Positions 15,800 to 29,600 of a DNA stretch of 64,000 nucleotides are shown here, one piece after another (the stretch's first letter is position 1; each line of letters opens with the position of its first letter). This DNA is from Aptenodytes patagonicus. Lineage: Eukaryota > Chordata > Aves > Sphenisciformes > Spheniscidae. Below the pieces are notes generated by a model. That model was not told the origin of the DNA. It searched no databases and saw only the letters and a program-made list of their open reading frames with translations. The stretch lies in NCBI RefSeq assembly GCF_965638725.1, contig NC_134956.1, positions 558,001 through 622,000 of the forward strand, given 5' to 3'. The position numbers and the translations under genes are program-made.

Positions 15800-18700
15800 A
15801 CAGGTAAGATATTTGTTATGGTTTACAGAGTAATTTAGGATTTAAAAAACTATCATCTGTTAAAGCGGTGCCTTGGTATGGCGATGAGATAATTTTGGCT
15901 GTAACGAGGTGAGATAATGTGGATGCAGAATGCTGATGTATAGAAGTTATAAATAATGTAGAAGCCCAGCTGTTGGACAGTAGAGGCCCCAGTGCGCTGT
16001 TCTGGACCTGTCTGCCGCCAGATGAGATCTTCTTCCCCTTGTGTTTGAAGCATGGAACAAATGTGATGAATATATAGTTTTGCAGGGAAGTGTTGAATTT
16101 TAGCGGCAACTACTCTAATTATAATGAGCCCCATTCTGGCTTCTTGGCTGCTTGAACAAATTGCTTTAAAATGCTGAGAAGTATGTCTACAAATACCTGC
16201 GATCATTAACTACAGAATGCAGTCACTGTTGATGCCACCTCTTTCATTTGGATGTAAGGAATCATAATGAGGATAAAAATACCAATTTTTAGCAGACAGT
16301 CTTATACGCAGGAGCTGCAAGCATTACAGCATATTTGCTCTTTTATAATATTTGAAGAGCTAATATTGAGCAGGGAAAGCCAAGTTACAAGGCATGGGGC
16401 CGCTGGGAGGGACATGTTTTCCCCAGCATTGCTTCTCAGAAGTTTAGAGCGTAGAGCAGAGATAGCAGATTGCTGCGTGATGCAGAGGTTTGAGACAGAT
16501 TAGCTGAAGAAAAGGGTCTGTCATCTATGGGAGGGAGATTAGCTGCAGCTCTGGGCCACGTAGTTAGAGGAGAACAATGTGCATGAACTTCCAAAACAGC
16601 CCCCTGGGAGGATTGCTAGGCAGAGGCAGGGCTTGTCAACACGGGGATATATTGGGAATAGCTCTCACAGCCTGACTGCAGTATGTAATAGGAGAAAAGC
16701 CTAAAATCAGTAAATTATATTCTGCTCTCTTTAACATTTTAAGATTTAAAAGTCTTCCCAATTCTGCATGAGAATGAAACCAGGACTGTTGGCATCATTC
16801 ATCCAAAGTGAGGGACCTTCCTCAAAGCAGCAGAGAGCACCACACCTGCTTGGGGTTAGAGGGGCACTGTGGGTCTCGCCGGGGAGAGTCCTGGGCATCA
16901 GGGACATTTGGTGTTGCAGAGGAACCAGCACTTGAAATGCCGTGCTGGGTTTAAGAGGTTTTTTGAAATGGGTATGTTCCTGAGCAGGATATGTTATTTT
17001 TGAGTCAGTTATTTTCTGATGAAGGGTAATACCTGACCCTGCAGTAATCCTTCTCTGGAATAATTGCTTGGGCAACCACCACCCGAGATGAACAGTCCTC
17101 TTCCATCCCCAGCAAACAGCCATGTGGGAGAGCTTGGACTGAGTCAGCTGCCTGAGCAGGCAGGTTGTCCTCTGCCCCGTGACAGGCACAGGGCAAAATA
17201 CCAGCAAAGAGAAGCTTAATGACAGCTGTCCTTCCTCTGCGCCAGCTACTGGTAACGTTTGAGAGATGGAGGTGGATGTCAGTGAGGGTGATACTAAAGA
17301 AACTGGTGTCGAAAAGACGAGTGGGGTCACCCTAAGGCGGGCGTGGGGGCACGCTCAGCCGCTGCCGTGGGCCAGCTGTAGCTGTTCCCCAGGTGAATGG
17401 TTGGTACAGGTGGGTTGAGGCAGGTTTGGCCTTGGGATCCCCTGCCTGGCGTCAGGCGGAGAAACTCCAGCAGCTTGCTTCTGACTCCCAGACTGAAATA
17501 GCAGCCTCCTCTTTTCCATTAAGTAGTCCTAGCCATGCCTCTAGGAGAAATCATAAAAATATGCACAATCTGGTGTAACCATTGTGAGAGCAAACAGCAA
17601 ACCCTTTTGGGCCTGCAAAGACACTGAAGAACTGGGCACTCCATTGTTTGAGCCGTAGTATATTTATACACCAGCATGCGCAGAAAGATAGCTGTCCCAG
17701 GAGAAATACAGATAGCTAGTAATAAGACAAAGCTGAGAGAGCTCGTTTCAGTTTGCATCAACTTTCTAATTATGGTAAGAAATAGCCGCACGTAGGGAAG
17801 CCTCTGCTGTCTTTGCTTTTTCAGCATAACAGTCCTGTAACCTGTCCTGGAATAGACACTCCCCTGACTCAGGGATGTGCTGTTATTTCGCAAGGGAGAA
17901 TTGATAGTCCAGTATTTTCCACACTCAGGGAGAACTGAATTTAGCTGTAGACTAACTCCTTTTCATCCTCTGTCAGCTAAGACAACAACCAGAAAGAAAC
18001 TAGTCCAGCCCAAAAACACATCTAAAAAGCAGCAAAGAAATTTGGTGATTTTTTTCTCCTGGTGTGGAAGCATTTGGAAGAAGTTGTGCATTCCAAATTT
18101 GGACTGTTTTGAGATGAATTATTTTACACAGCTCTAGGCCAAGTTATAAAACATTCTCTATGAAGTAGCTGATCTGACTGCAGGAGTGAGTCAAATGGAA
18201 AAGCCCATGTCTCGGTAGGTTTAAAGTCCTCCTTTCAGATATCCACTGCAGCTGGAGCATATTATCAAGAAGAAAAAAATCTCTTCTGCAGAGAAAAGGC
18301 TAGTATATTCTCCCACAGAAGATACTTTTACTACCTGAAATTTTTGTATCGGAGCCTTTTCTGACTACAAGATGCATCACCAGTGTACCTGGCAAAAAGC
18401 AAATAAGGACAGTCCAACAACAAAGATGTCTAAGTAAAAAGGTTTTGCAAAAAAACCAAAGCCAGCATGTTCTTAGGAGAGGCAACTCGGTGTTTTCAGT
18501 CAGTCCAAGAAGTCATGTGCAAGGTTGGTGAAATTAGCTCATAGCTTTGGCCCCCACAGTAAAATGAAATATGTTTTCTTTTTCTCTTTGATTTAGTGGC
18601 TATAATGGTTGAAGTTTTCCACTACCTTGTGTAAGGGCTTGCAAGGAAGGCGCAAATCAGAAACTCGTGTTGCTCTAAAAAATGTTCATGTCTGCCCAGG

Positions 18701-21700
18701 CTTGCTGAGGAGCATGGCTGTAAGCCAAAGGACCTTCTAGAAGTATGGACAAGATGGGATGGGACACTTGGCCACATTCCTACCTTGCCCTCTGCCCCCT
18801 TGAGGGCACTTTCCCAGCTGCTTTTCTCCTCTGAACACCTAAGTAGAGGAGATTAAAAAGCTGAAGGATCTGATGCCCTTCTACTAGCAGGGTAGTGTGG
18901 TGTAGATTTACCACAGTGAAAGGGGGCAATACTTGAAGAAATACCCATGTTGAGAGACAAGCTGCTGCAAAGCTCAATGGAAAACGTTAAGTAGAACAAG
19001 AAAAACCCACCAGGACACCTAGAATGACTGCCAGGAGATGCATCAGTGGGAGAATTAAGGGGGCAAAACACCTTCTACAACAGTGACTTAGTGCAAGACT
19101 CTTAGAGGTCCTGGGGAAACCGATTCATCTGGGTGCTTTTAAAGGTCAGCAGTCTCACCAGAGAGCTGGACTCTTCACTCCCTCCAAAAGATCCATGCAT
19201 TTTCTTTTACGATTGGCCTCGCTGTCAGAAATTGCTCTTGTTTGTCTGAAAGCTCGGGCGTGCAGAGCTCAGCGCTGCTGGCTCCTGCCGCCCAAGGCTG
19301 TGGTGCGTGTGCGGGATCATTTGCACAGCGTACTTGAATGTCTGCGCAGGTGTGAACGTGGCCCCACTCGCTCGGCGACAAGGCTTAAATTGCAGAGAGG
19401 CACCGGTGGGCTGCTCCCAGGGCTGCAGGACCCATCATCGCCATGGTGTTTAATACTGCGCTACATAAAGCATCCAGTGAGATGGCTGCAAAGAGCAAAT
19501 GACCTGTTTGATACAGTTGTACGTAATTAATACAGTTCCCTACAAATACGATGTTTGATTGTGTGGCACTTAGGACCAGAGGGGAGGAGACCCAGCACGG
19601 GAGAGGGCCAGAATGCCTTACCAAGCTTTTATATAGATTGTCCCCCCCTGTGAGTTGTCCCACCTTGAGCTTCTCTATTCACGGAGGCTATTGTTTCCTC
19701 TAGTTTGTTATTACTGTGCTCTGCGTTCCCCACCGCCACCTTTCAGAGACTAAAATCTTCCAGTACCTTTTGACACACATATTTCAAAGAAAGATCAGGC
19801 AGGGGAAGTGAGCTGTGGTTTCGTCTTGGGGCCCTGTCACAAAGGGTAGAATAGCTGGCTGCTAAATTATACCGATTTCTGAATTTCAGTCTTTAATTGT
19901 CATCGCAACGAGCGTGGAGGGTGTGTGCACAGCAACATGTGCTTTCAATAAAGCTGCTATTATTGTTTTCATAATGCTTCCATGATTACCCCAGGGTCTT
20001 GTACAAAGTCACCAGACGTACAGCAACAAAAAAATCCCCTCCCGTCCTCCAGTATAAAAATCTTTTTTCAGAGCCAGTGCCAGCAGCGGGCAGCATTGTG
20101 GCGGCCCCACTGCTCTGAGTTCTCACACTCCTCGGGTGTCCCATTAACAGCATTTTCCCCTCCGGCTAGGAACAGCTCTCAAGTCACACAAAGCAAAATT
20201 CTTGTGAATCCTCTAAAACCCATTGACAAATGCTATGGCGGCTGTTCTTCTCCCCAGATGGGAGCTCTGACTTTAGCTGTCACATGAAGTCTGTTCTTGT
20301 CAAACGTATTGTGCATCTAGCTAGGCTGTTCCGCACCTCACATCCTTGGGTGGGTTTGCATTTCCAGATGAGAGTACAGGGAGGTCTTCTGATCTTCTTA
20401 CCGTGATGTTTTGAAGTAGCCCGGCTGGAAACTGGAGTTAAGGAAAGTTGAAGCACTTGAAAAAAAGTCACACTTATTCTGGATAAAGTACAGAGCTCCC
20501 GAGGATGAAAGTGCAAACTGAAGGCCACGTCTGACTGATAGCCATGCGTGCAGAGGAGAGCCCACTGCGTGCACATTTATCTGTCCCTTGTCGACACTGC
20601 AACCCTCTTAATAGCTCTTCTCAGCCACTGCTTCGGTGGAACTCCACTGACTTCACTGTCCCCCTGACATCCACAGGGTTCGATGTACTGCAGTGAATGG
20701 AGGGTGCCTACTGTCACCTCATACTAGACTTATTTCAGTCAATGGAAGCTTAATAGTTCCCAAAATGGGAGGAAGAGGTTGCTTAGCCAGGATGGTTTTA
20801 GCCAGTTTGGCTTTCTGAGTTGGTGGTGGACTGTGGGTAATCGCAGAGTTTCACAGTGCAGAGCCTCATAGGAGAAAACATCAGAATGGGATGAATTCTG
20901 CCCAGGTAAACTGTATTTATTGCAAAATAACCAGAATACCTAGATTTGAACTATAATCCTGGCAGGGCTATTTGCAAAGGCTGTGGCTACCCCATGCAAA
21001 ACTTTATCCCAGTTCTTCTCCCTGTACACGCTCTTTTGATTTGATTTTTATTTTGTAACTATTGACTACCACCTCAAGAAGATGGAACTGAGTTCCTCGT
21101 ACTAGAGAAAAAAAAGAAAGCACAGTAGCAAGTATGTCAGAAGATTTTCTTTCAGCAGTAAGATCTGCAGCGTTACTCCATGTAGCTTCTGTTCCCTGAT
21201 GGCAAGCCTCAGGGGTACTCAGATAGGCGTTCTGGTGTCAAACACGAAGATACTTGAGGACTTGTTGACGCACCAAGATTAAAAGGCACAGCTGAAACAG
21301 TACAAATCAATACAAAGTGGGTAAAGTTACCAGGCTGGTTTTTTGAGAAATAGATGAGTTTGATGTTGTCCAAATTACAGGTGGGTAAATTCTGCTCATC
21401 TAAGTACCTCCTTGATAAGTATATTCTGATTACACTGATACAGTGCCTTCTCGCATCAAAAGCAGAGGTGCTTTAAGACGCCTTTATACTATCTGACTGT
21501 AGCTCATGCCCCAAATAGTTTTGTCATACAGCTTTCCAGCGAAGAGCAAGATTTATTCTCCTTCACAAGAAAGGTGTATCTGCAGCATACCTACTCTGTA
21601 CCAGAACAGCAAGACCTTGGTTTTATTTTCTGTCATTCCCCTGTGGTTCCTATACGTATGCACATTTCGTGTATGAGCATTTCTGCGGGCTTTCTGCAAC

Positions 21701-22861
21701 TGATAACTGCAGAATGCAGCTTCTGTTTCCTGACCGGCTTTTCATGTACAAAAGGGTAAGACCGCATTGTCCTGGGTGTGGGTGTGCAGGCTGCTGCATT
21801 CAGCGGCCAACACCGATGGCGGCAGAGGAAGCTAGAGGAGCCACGTGAGCCAGCTTACCTGCAGTGAATGTGGGGCAAGCGACCTCAGCATCTGCCCTGC
21901 GTGCCAACAGCTGCTGTGGAATAACTGATGTTTTACAAGAGCCCACACGCTCAGACTACAGTAGTTTGGCACAAACCCAAAAGGGCTGTATCTTACCTGC
22001 TTCTGGTTCACGGAGCCGTGTGCTTAAAGCCAGCTGCATCCATCGTGCCCCTTGCAGCAGAGTTCAAGAACAAGCTGATCCCATCCCCCCGTTTTCCTGA
22101 ATGAGTTGTGTGTAGTTTACTGAGCAACTCTGCCATCTCTGTCTGCCGCTGCTGCTGCTCTGCCCACACCATCCACCGCTGGGTTATTTGCTGTCTGGGT
22201 CAGCAGCCTGTGCTGGCTTACCCCACAGCTGGGCAAGCCCTCCTTCCCTGGTGTGGAAAGGTGGGGTGCAGGACGGACCGGTGACCGCCAGTGCTGCATA
22301 CACACGCAGCCGGCAAATAAGAGTCCCAGCCTGCGGTCCCTTCTGGGAGGGCCAGGCGGTAGCCAGGTCGGGCAGCCAAGGGCTAGCACAAGCCAGATGC
22401 GACAGCGCTGCGTAGGCATCGCTGGCAGTTCTGCAAATAACACCTCGAATCCCACTGAGCACAACGGGCTCTGGTGCTCCCAACAGTGCTCCGCGAACCA
22501 AGCAAGGACTTTCCTTCTGCACCAGTCTCGGCATTCAGGTGTTCTTGGTAATAGTCTGTAGGTAGCGGAGCATTAAATTGAAGCTGGGGACTCGTTTGAT
22601 GGAAAACAAACAAACAACATCTGCCCCAACCCCAAATAAAACCAACCTCACAAGTCTTTTCACGGTCTGCATCAGCTTTTAGAGAGACACAATTATTTGC
22701 CCCGCTGCTGCCAACTGGTTTTAATGCTAGGAGAAGTGAGTCCATATGTTACCGCACAAGTTGTTTGCAAAATGCCTGATGTGCAATTAAATGGATTGGA
22801 AAGTTCTGTATCCTCACCAGAGCAAATGAAACAGAAATAACTTTTTCCTTCATGCTTACAG

Positions 22862-23075
22862 GTTCCAGGAGGAGTGGACTCGGGACATCGTAGCTCCTCG
22901 GTGTTGCAAAGACAACGATCATCTGCCTAAGTTAGCCAAGAGCAGTAGTGCGCCTGTGAAACAAGCTGTACCAGGACCCAACACTGCGGTACAGACAGTG
23001 GATTCAATACATGTCGTTGAAGTCTATGGACATAAGGATAGTTATAACAAACCGAGCTGTCAGATACCTGGATAG
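22862..23075 (+). CDS. SUSD3: SUSD3 exon 5: C-terminal tail and stop
   Basis: Entering in phase 2, the exon reads RFQEEWTRDIVAPRCCKDND, HLPKLAKSSSAPVKQAVPGP, NTAVQTVDSIHVVEVYGHKD and SYNKPSCQIPG, then TAG at 23073-23075. The joined exons 2-5 total 719 bases, which with one base from exon 1 gives exactly 239 residues and a stop. That frame consistency is the main support. This part of the tail is poorly conserved with human, where only a short SxxxVxVH-like hydrophobic patch can be matched (human VMVHMAN, bird SIHVVEVYG). The acceptor is ATGCTTACAG ending at 22861. A poly(A) signal follows 425 bases after the stop. Confidence 0.9.
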
Positions 23076-23520
23076 CTGGTGTCTGAAATACAATTGCTCC
23101 TCTGGACCAAAATGAAATTTGGATAGAAATATGTGCCTTAAAGACAACATAGAAAGTTAATTATTCATATGAATTTGAAAGTTTTCTATATTCCAAGATA
23201 GTTATTTAACAGAAATGCTTCAAGGTCTGATACAAATATAAAAAAATGAGTGTTGAGGCTGGCAGTCCATAGCCATTCTCTACGGTGTGCTGTGTATTGT
23301 GACCATGGCAAAAGCATAATATTGTTCTTCTGTACATTTAGAGAGGAATGGTAGCCAGTTTGTGTATTTGCCTCATACAAAATCACTGATGATAATTACA
23401 CATTAGTAAGATCACAACCTTCTTTTAACCAGTGTTTTTGGTAAGCATTTCAGAATGAAAAATCCCCCATATTTTTACACAGTAGTATGATAGAACTACA
23501 ATAAAATTTTGTTTTTAATT
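23076..23520 (+). other. SUSD3: SUSD3 3' UTR (predicted)
   Basis: AT-rich sequence lies between the SUSD3 stop codon and the first canonical poly(A) hexamer, with a GT/T-rich stretch just after it. The cleavage point is inferred. Confidence 0.7.
23500..23505 (+). terminator. SUSD3: SUSD3 poly(A) signal AATAAA
   Basis: The canonical hexamer sits in ACTACAATAAAATTTTG and is followed by the T-rich TTTTGTTTTTAATT and GTTGTTTTAT elements expected downstream of a cleavage site. It is the first such hexamer after the SUSD3 stop. Confidence 0.75.
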
Positions 23521-25179
23521 AAAAGCCCCTGTTGTTTTATATCAGGAAGGCCTTTTTGTTTAATTCATCTGCTCTGCATATAGAGCAGACCGTGTGAGAC
23601 TGGGTGCAGTAGAGACACGTCTCCAGATTCACCAGCCTGTCGGAGAGGGGAGAGTGTATGGAGGGGTGCCTTACTATGGCACACTTTGCCCCGCGAGGGA
23701 GCGTACCACTGACCACCTATAGCTGGTGTACATGTTACGGTGCGAGAGAGCAGCCGGTGTGCGGGCTCGCGGGTGGGGAAGGCGGTGCAGCCCTCCTGGA
23801 GCAGTGTGGCTCAGGTGGTCACTGCAGCATCCCTGTGAGAGCACTCCAAGTAAAGGGGCGATGTCGTTTTTTGGAAACCTGCCTTCTTTTCCTATTATTA
23901 ATCTCTTTGCTGTGTGAGGAAACAAGGTATTTTTTTCTTGTTTTGTCCATTTTGAATAGTTAAGTAACTGATACGGGTCTTATTCTGCTGTTTATATGCA
24001 CACACATGTATATCTTATAGTTACAGTATAGTTATTTTTGTTCAAATTGAAGCCTTATTTATTTTCCTGTCATCAGCTGTCTAATGGGTATTGACACATT
24101 CCTGTCATGACGGAAATATGATCTTATATTGCAAGCCCCAGTAATTGTTTTATTGTATGTCCTGCTTGTTATGAATCAGATACCCTCTTAAGACCTTCAG
24201 TTCTGAAGTTTCAGTTTTGAAATTCAAATTATTGTAGCTTGCTGGCAGGCCTAGAAATGCCCTCTTCCATCTCGGCCATACTTGGCAAAGATCAAAAACA
24301 GGTGCTTGAACTTCAGCTATGTGGAAGTCACAGCAAAGGAGCTTTGGTTTTGTCCTAATAAGCTCAGTTCTTCTATACATTACAACAGTCTGCACCTCTG
24401 CAATGCACTTCTTAATATGTGCTGTGAAAAGGATAATGGATATGCTTCTCAACACTGGTTCCAATTAAGTTCGCAATTCATTAAATTAATACTAGCCAAT
24501 GTTTATCAGGACATATTTGTGCTGTGAACCATTTTGTCTGCAGTTTTTCGGTACCCTGCCAGACCCTGCCAGCTTCTGTACCCAGATGCACTCTTGCATC
24601 CCGTGCGCAGCGTTAGCTTCTGGCTGCGTGCGGGGCTGGCACCGGCTCCATTGCCTGTCCCATCAGCTGCAGGCACCGCCAGCCTGGCTGCAGCCGCGCC
24701 AGGCAGCTCGCAGGGTCGCTGGTGATGTTTGGGAGGACGCAAAGGGGTCAGAGAGCTTTGGAGAAGATGCGTTATAAAGTCTCGGTGCAAGGCAGTCCCT
24801 AAGAGGGGCCAGCTGGAGGCCCTAGCAGGGTGCCCTCAAGTGGAAAATCAGATGCAAGGATGTGAAATCTCTGCACAAAGCTACGCACTCCAGCTGTCAC
24901 AGCGGCAGCTCTTCCTCGCTGCTGGCATGGGGCTTTCTGGCAGGACAGCTGGGAATGGCTGGGCTCCATCCGCCCGAGGAAAGCACTCCTGGGTCCCGTT
25001 TGAGAGCGAAGGCTTGAACAGCATCAGCGCTGAAAGTCCGCAGGTGGATGAAAACAAAACCAAAATGTGTGAAAGGAGCATAGAGAGGAACAAAGGCTGG
25101 GAAAACCAGCCAAACACCTGAGGTGCTCCTATACAAACGGCTGGTACATTAGAATTAAATGCAGGAAGAAGTTAAAGAC
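23521..25179. other. Intergenic, SUSD3 to LINE relic
   Basis: No gene or named repeat was recognised. A moderately GC-rich piece lies at about 23650-23870 and another at about 24550-25060. Open frames here have no recognisable homology. Confidence 0.6.
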
Positions 25180-26612
25180 TTTCCACATAATAAAAGGTAC
25201 AACTTAATAAGAATTACAAGTGCTTGTGGGACAAATGATAGGACTAGGATCTCGGCATGGTAAATGATAGCTTGTTCCAGGTAGGACAGGTGAGAGGAAA
25301 GGTCTGTACGTTCTCTGCAGTTCAGCATGAGGTGAAATGCTCGTTAATTAATGTCTGTAGTCGGAGAACAAAGGGCGAAGGAGCGTGGAGCGTGGGCTGC
25401 TGGGCGTTCAGCACTGACTCTGCAGTTAGGAGGAGGAGCTGGCAGGAGTTTACTTGGGGAAATAACAGAACCATCTTTAATATTGGGTGACTTTATTTGT
25501 CTAATTCTCTGCTGGAAAAGTGTACAACCACCAGGAGTTTGAACATACGGCTTGGTGACTGCTTTATTTCCAAAGGTGGTGGGAAATGGGGTGGCAGTTG
25601 CTTCTGACTGTAGCAGGGAAAAACTGGTTGGAAGTCAAAAGTGACATTTGGGTGAATGTGAAAATAAGTGACATCACATTTTTATGAAAAGGAGGAAGAG
25701 CAACAGAGTAAGGAAAATGGACTTCAAAAAGGCAAATTTTGACATACTGAAATAACAAGTACAAAGGATCTATGCAGAAACAATCTGATCGATGGAGTGC
25801 AGGAGGGCTGGCAGTCCCTACCAGAGACTGTTTAAAGGCATGCCAGACAAACCAATGCAGAGGACAGCAAAAATCTGATACAGCTGCCTCAGGAACTCTG
25901 AGGACATGAAAACCAGAGCGGAAAAACTAAAAAAAAAATGGAAATGTGGCAAATGACTGAGGAGCAGCACAAAAAGAGGTGAGTGGAGCTGTTCAGAAAG
26001 GTAAGAGGGAGTGTGAGTTACAGCAAGCAAGGGAAATGAAAGAAGAGAAGAATACAGTGGAAGAAACGGAGAGTGAAACTACAGGTAAGGTATTCCATGG
26101 GAGAAGCAAAAATGGACCCAGAGATGACAACCGCTTAATGTCTACTTTGGGTCAGGCATCACTGAAAAGTTCACTGGTTAATGCAATGAATTTTAGCACG
26201 GGACTAGGACTGCAGCCTAGCATAAGGCAAGAAAAAGATCAGAAATACTAAGATAAATTTGATTCCTTGATGAAATTCATCCTAAAGCACTAAGGAATTC
26301 GCTAAGCAACACTTGAACCATCATTGATACAGCTTCAGGAAACTGTGAAGGGACAAGGGAGGTCTTAGAAGATGGGAAAGGGCAAATCTAATAAGGGGAG
26401 AGTAGAAAACCTCCAGAAGTACCAGAACGAAGGTGCTTCTCTGATACCCAGAAAGAGTGTAGGACAAATGATTAAACAATCAATTTGCAAAGAAGGCACA
26501 TCTCAACCTAGGATTAAACAGAGCTGTAGGCACGGGAGGGAACTGTTCTCTTCTACTCGTAATATCGTGCCTGATTTTTTAAAAGCACATAAGGTATACG
26601 TGTGAAGGGTGG
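25180..26612 (+). mobile_element. Ancient CR1/L3-clade LINE ORF2 relic
   Basis: This is a strongly decayed, + oriented LINE open frame of the CR1 superfamily, recognised from text typical of L3/CR1 elements of reptiles and mammals. Examples are 'tctcggcatggtaaatg' near 25252, the endonuclease-end motif 'ttgggtgactttatttgtct' at about 25483, 'aatggacttcaaaaaggcaa' near 25718, 'aaaatggaaatgtggcaaat...actgaggag' near 25937, 'gatgggaaagggcaaatcta' near 26371 and 'atgattaaacaatcaatttg' at about 26467. These occur in the order expected of the endonuclease-linker-RT region and span about 1.4 kb. Stops and indels break every frame, although fragments of 70-90 codons survive. It is much older than the CR1 copies elsewhere in the window. 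Recognition is from memory of the consensus; the limits are approximate. Confidence 0.7.
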
Positions 26613-29600
26613 CCCAGTTATGCTTGATCCTGCCTCTCTGCAGCTCTTTTGAATTTCCTTCCTCTTCTACATCTCTGCAATTATGCTAATTGGATTTAAT
26701 GATTTAGCTCCCTGGCATTTTAATTTTCTCATGTGACTTTAAAATGCTATAATATGATTGCAAGTCACTGAGTGAAATAAATTCACTTGTTCCCAACAAG
26801 TCTGGGTCAACACGCTGCGTGAGAAGGGAGCCCAGTTACCCTGTTCTACAGATGAGGCCAATCTGAGTAATGTTTGGTGGGGGAAAGTGAAACCTTGAGA
26901 TGACAAGGACATTGATAGCCATGGGAAGCAACAGTGAAGGTAGGCAAATTTACTGTCTCTGTGCCAGAGCACTGGATTACTGTCATTTATTTAGGTGTCT
27001 AGCACAAGAGGCAGCAAAGTTAAAAGAAGATAAGGAAACAACACCCATACTGTTTTTCTAAGATTTGTGGCTCTCTTCCCTCTGGGACTGTGTCTAGTTT
27101 ATGATGGCTGCACCCCCTGAAGTTAGCTTTATTGCTCATGTAAACATTATTTATTGTCAGAAGGAAAGTAAGTGCTGTGCAGGAAGGAGATGAAAGCAGC
27201 TGAGATTCTAAAATAGACATGTAAAAACTCATATTTATTAAGTTAACCCTTAAATGTTTGCCAGCCAGTGATTTCAAAAGGATTCAGGCTCCCATTTCTG
27301 CTACAGAAGACTTTCATTTCCTTGTGTATTTTATGGAACTGATGGCTTGCACTTAAAGAACAAGTTAAAATGCTACAAACTACATAAACGAGCACAAGAC
27401 AGCCCCCTCCCTGCATGGATGCTTATAATTTAATTGATGTATGTTACAGTATGACAGGATAATTCTTCACAGATTAAAAAACTGGCAACAGTGTTTATCA
27501 GAGCAATTGCTTATTTGCACTCCCTCACCCTGTATTTTAAAACTGTTTTCCTAGAGCCGGCAACTCTGCTGAGGCTGTTGCACTGGTCTGTTGTTAAAGC
27601 TTCGACTGCTTGCAGAAAACCGAAAGACAGTTTTAAAGATCTTATGCTAAATACTAAACAGGGAATGGTTTCTACGCCAGCTGACACGCTATTTGCTATA
27701 GGAGGGTATCTGATCCTTACTTCCTTTTAAATGAAAATTCATTCTTTGAAACAAATGAAAGAGTGCATTCGCCACGCGGGAGACATGGAGCGCCCGAGCC
27801 TGGGACGTGCCGAGTGCTCTACGTGGGAACCCAGTGAACCCCGTACCGGCAGCAGCAAGTCCTTACAGAAATACCTCCCGTGGGGAACTGCTGCTTTTAT
27901 TTGTGGGATATCACAGAGCAGGGTGTTGCCAGATCCTGTGATTTTTGTCACAAGTCTTGTGATATTTCTTATTTTCTTAAGCCACAAATGGTAGAGTTGG
28001 ATGAATATGTGAAAATCACAGCTTCTATTTAAAAATAAATAAGGGTCTCACACTTGTATTTGAAGGGAGAAGTTTCAGTCCTGAAGTATCAAAGAACAGA
28101 AAAAACACACAAGTCTCTTAAGTTTCTTTGATGGTAATGACATGATTTGGGGGAGGCCTGACTTGGGCTTCACAAATACTTGAAGCTGTCAAATGTATAT
28201 GTGACCTTGACACGTCTTCTATGGTTGAAAGAAAAGGAAAGGCTACGTTTTGATCTGGCAATGAAGCTTGGGATGGACACCAGGGTATCTACCATAGAGT
28301 TAACGCTGCCTTCACGGAGCTTTCCCCATGGATTTATGGACATGCAGGCTTTCTCCTGGATACCTGCCCCTTGGGTATCATCCTGGAAGTCTCTAAATAT
28401 GCTGTTTTCCTCAGGATGCTCTGCGCTGTCTCTCTAACTTTTGGTTGTGGGCTAGTATTGTTCAGAGTTTCCGTGAGAAGTTCAGGTCCCAGAAAAGAGG
28501 CAGGACTGTGAAACGGTGGAACGTGGCAACCTGCAGGAGGTGGCCGATACCACCGGTCTGAGACGGCACGGCACGGGAAAGCGGGAGCCCTCTGGTTATA
28601 CCTGAGACGGGCTGTAAGAACAGGATATAAATGACCGATGGTTTGGGGTGGAGAGGAGGCAGAGATCTCTTAACAATTTGGCTTCCAAAACATCCCAGTC
28701 ATCAGTGATGTCTTGGAAGCAGAGCAACTAAATGAATCTGCTATAACTTACTGTCAGATGTAAATGGCTTTTGCAACTTTTTTTTTTTTTAACCATGTCA
28801 CACAGCACAACCTTTTAATAACTTTAATTAAACGGTAGACGTAATTGAATCTTCTGCTTGGAAGGACCAAGAAGAAAATTTGGCAACATGCCAGCTGGTA
28901 GCTTTTGAGATGACTTACAGTTGCATCTTTTCATAACATTGATAGCTCAGCAAGACGCTGTTAAACTGTGATACATATTTTATTTTGTTTAGGGATTTCT
29001 TAAGTGTTCTGTGGAAGTTTCAGGGAAGATCCACATAAACGCTACTTGATGACACCTGATACGATTTACAAGTTTTCTGCAGAATTTTCACTATATTTAA
29101 ATACAGTACTGCAGTAGTTCTTGTGCCCAGAAAAAACACCTGAGGAAAGAGTAGAAAGCAACGTCACAACGAGCAGCTTGCAAACGGAGGACCTCCAGCC
29201 AGAGGTGCTGCACGCTCCTCCGGCTTGCTTCAGAAAGGTGGCTACACTTGACTGCGTCTATAGGACTGTTTCATCTGCAGCACATTTAGTAACTGTTGAG
29301 AAGTTTAAGAATTTTTTTTTGGTTTGGGAGTAGCGTAGGGTAACTCATGGATGAGTAAAAGTCCAGAAAAGCTAGTGATACATGTTTAAAATATGCTTGG
29401 GACTTGTTTCACCTCATCTTGGGCTCATTTCCCCACAAGAAACAGCTTGACAAGTCAGACCACAGGCAAGAGCCGGACAACAACCTCCAACAGGGGTAAA
29501 GCGAGGTTCCTCTATGACATTTTAATAAACTCTTGCTGTGGGGTGGCACAGTACCTTTCCGATTTAGGGTGGTATTTTGAGTTACATCTCATAACACATG

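Larger units (their letters stand above)
12481..22861. other. SUSD3 intron 4, about 10.4 kb
   Basis: This is the largest intron of the gene, from GTAAGG to ATGCTTACAG. It holds a CR1 fragment with a pentanucleotide tail (14955-15235) and a 41-bp direct duplication (about 15740-15799). Short motifs near 20640-20910 resemble decayed ancient repeat sequence, but I cannot name a family. No internal exon or other gene was recognised on either strand. Confidence 0.8.
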
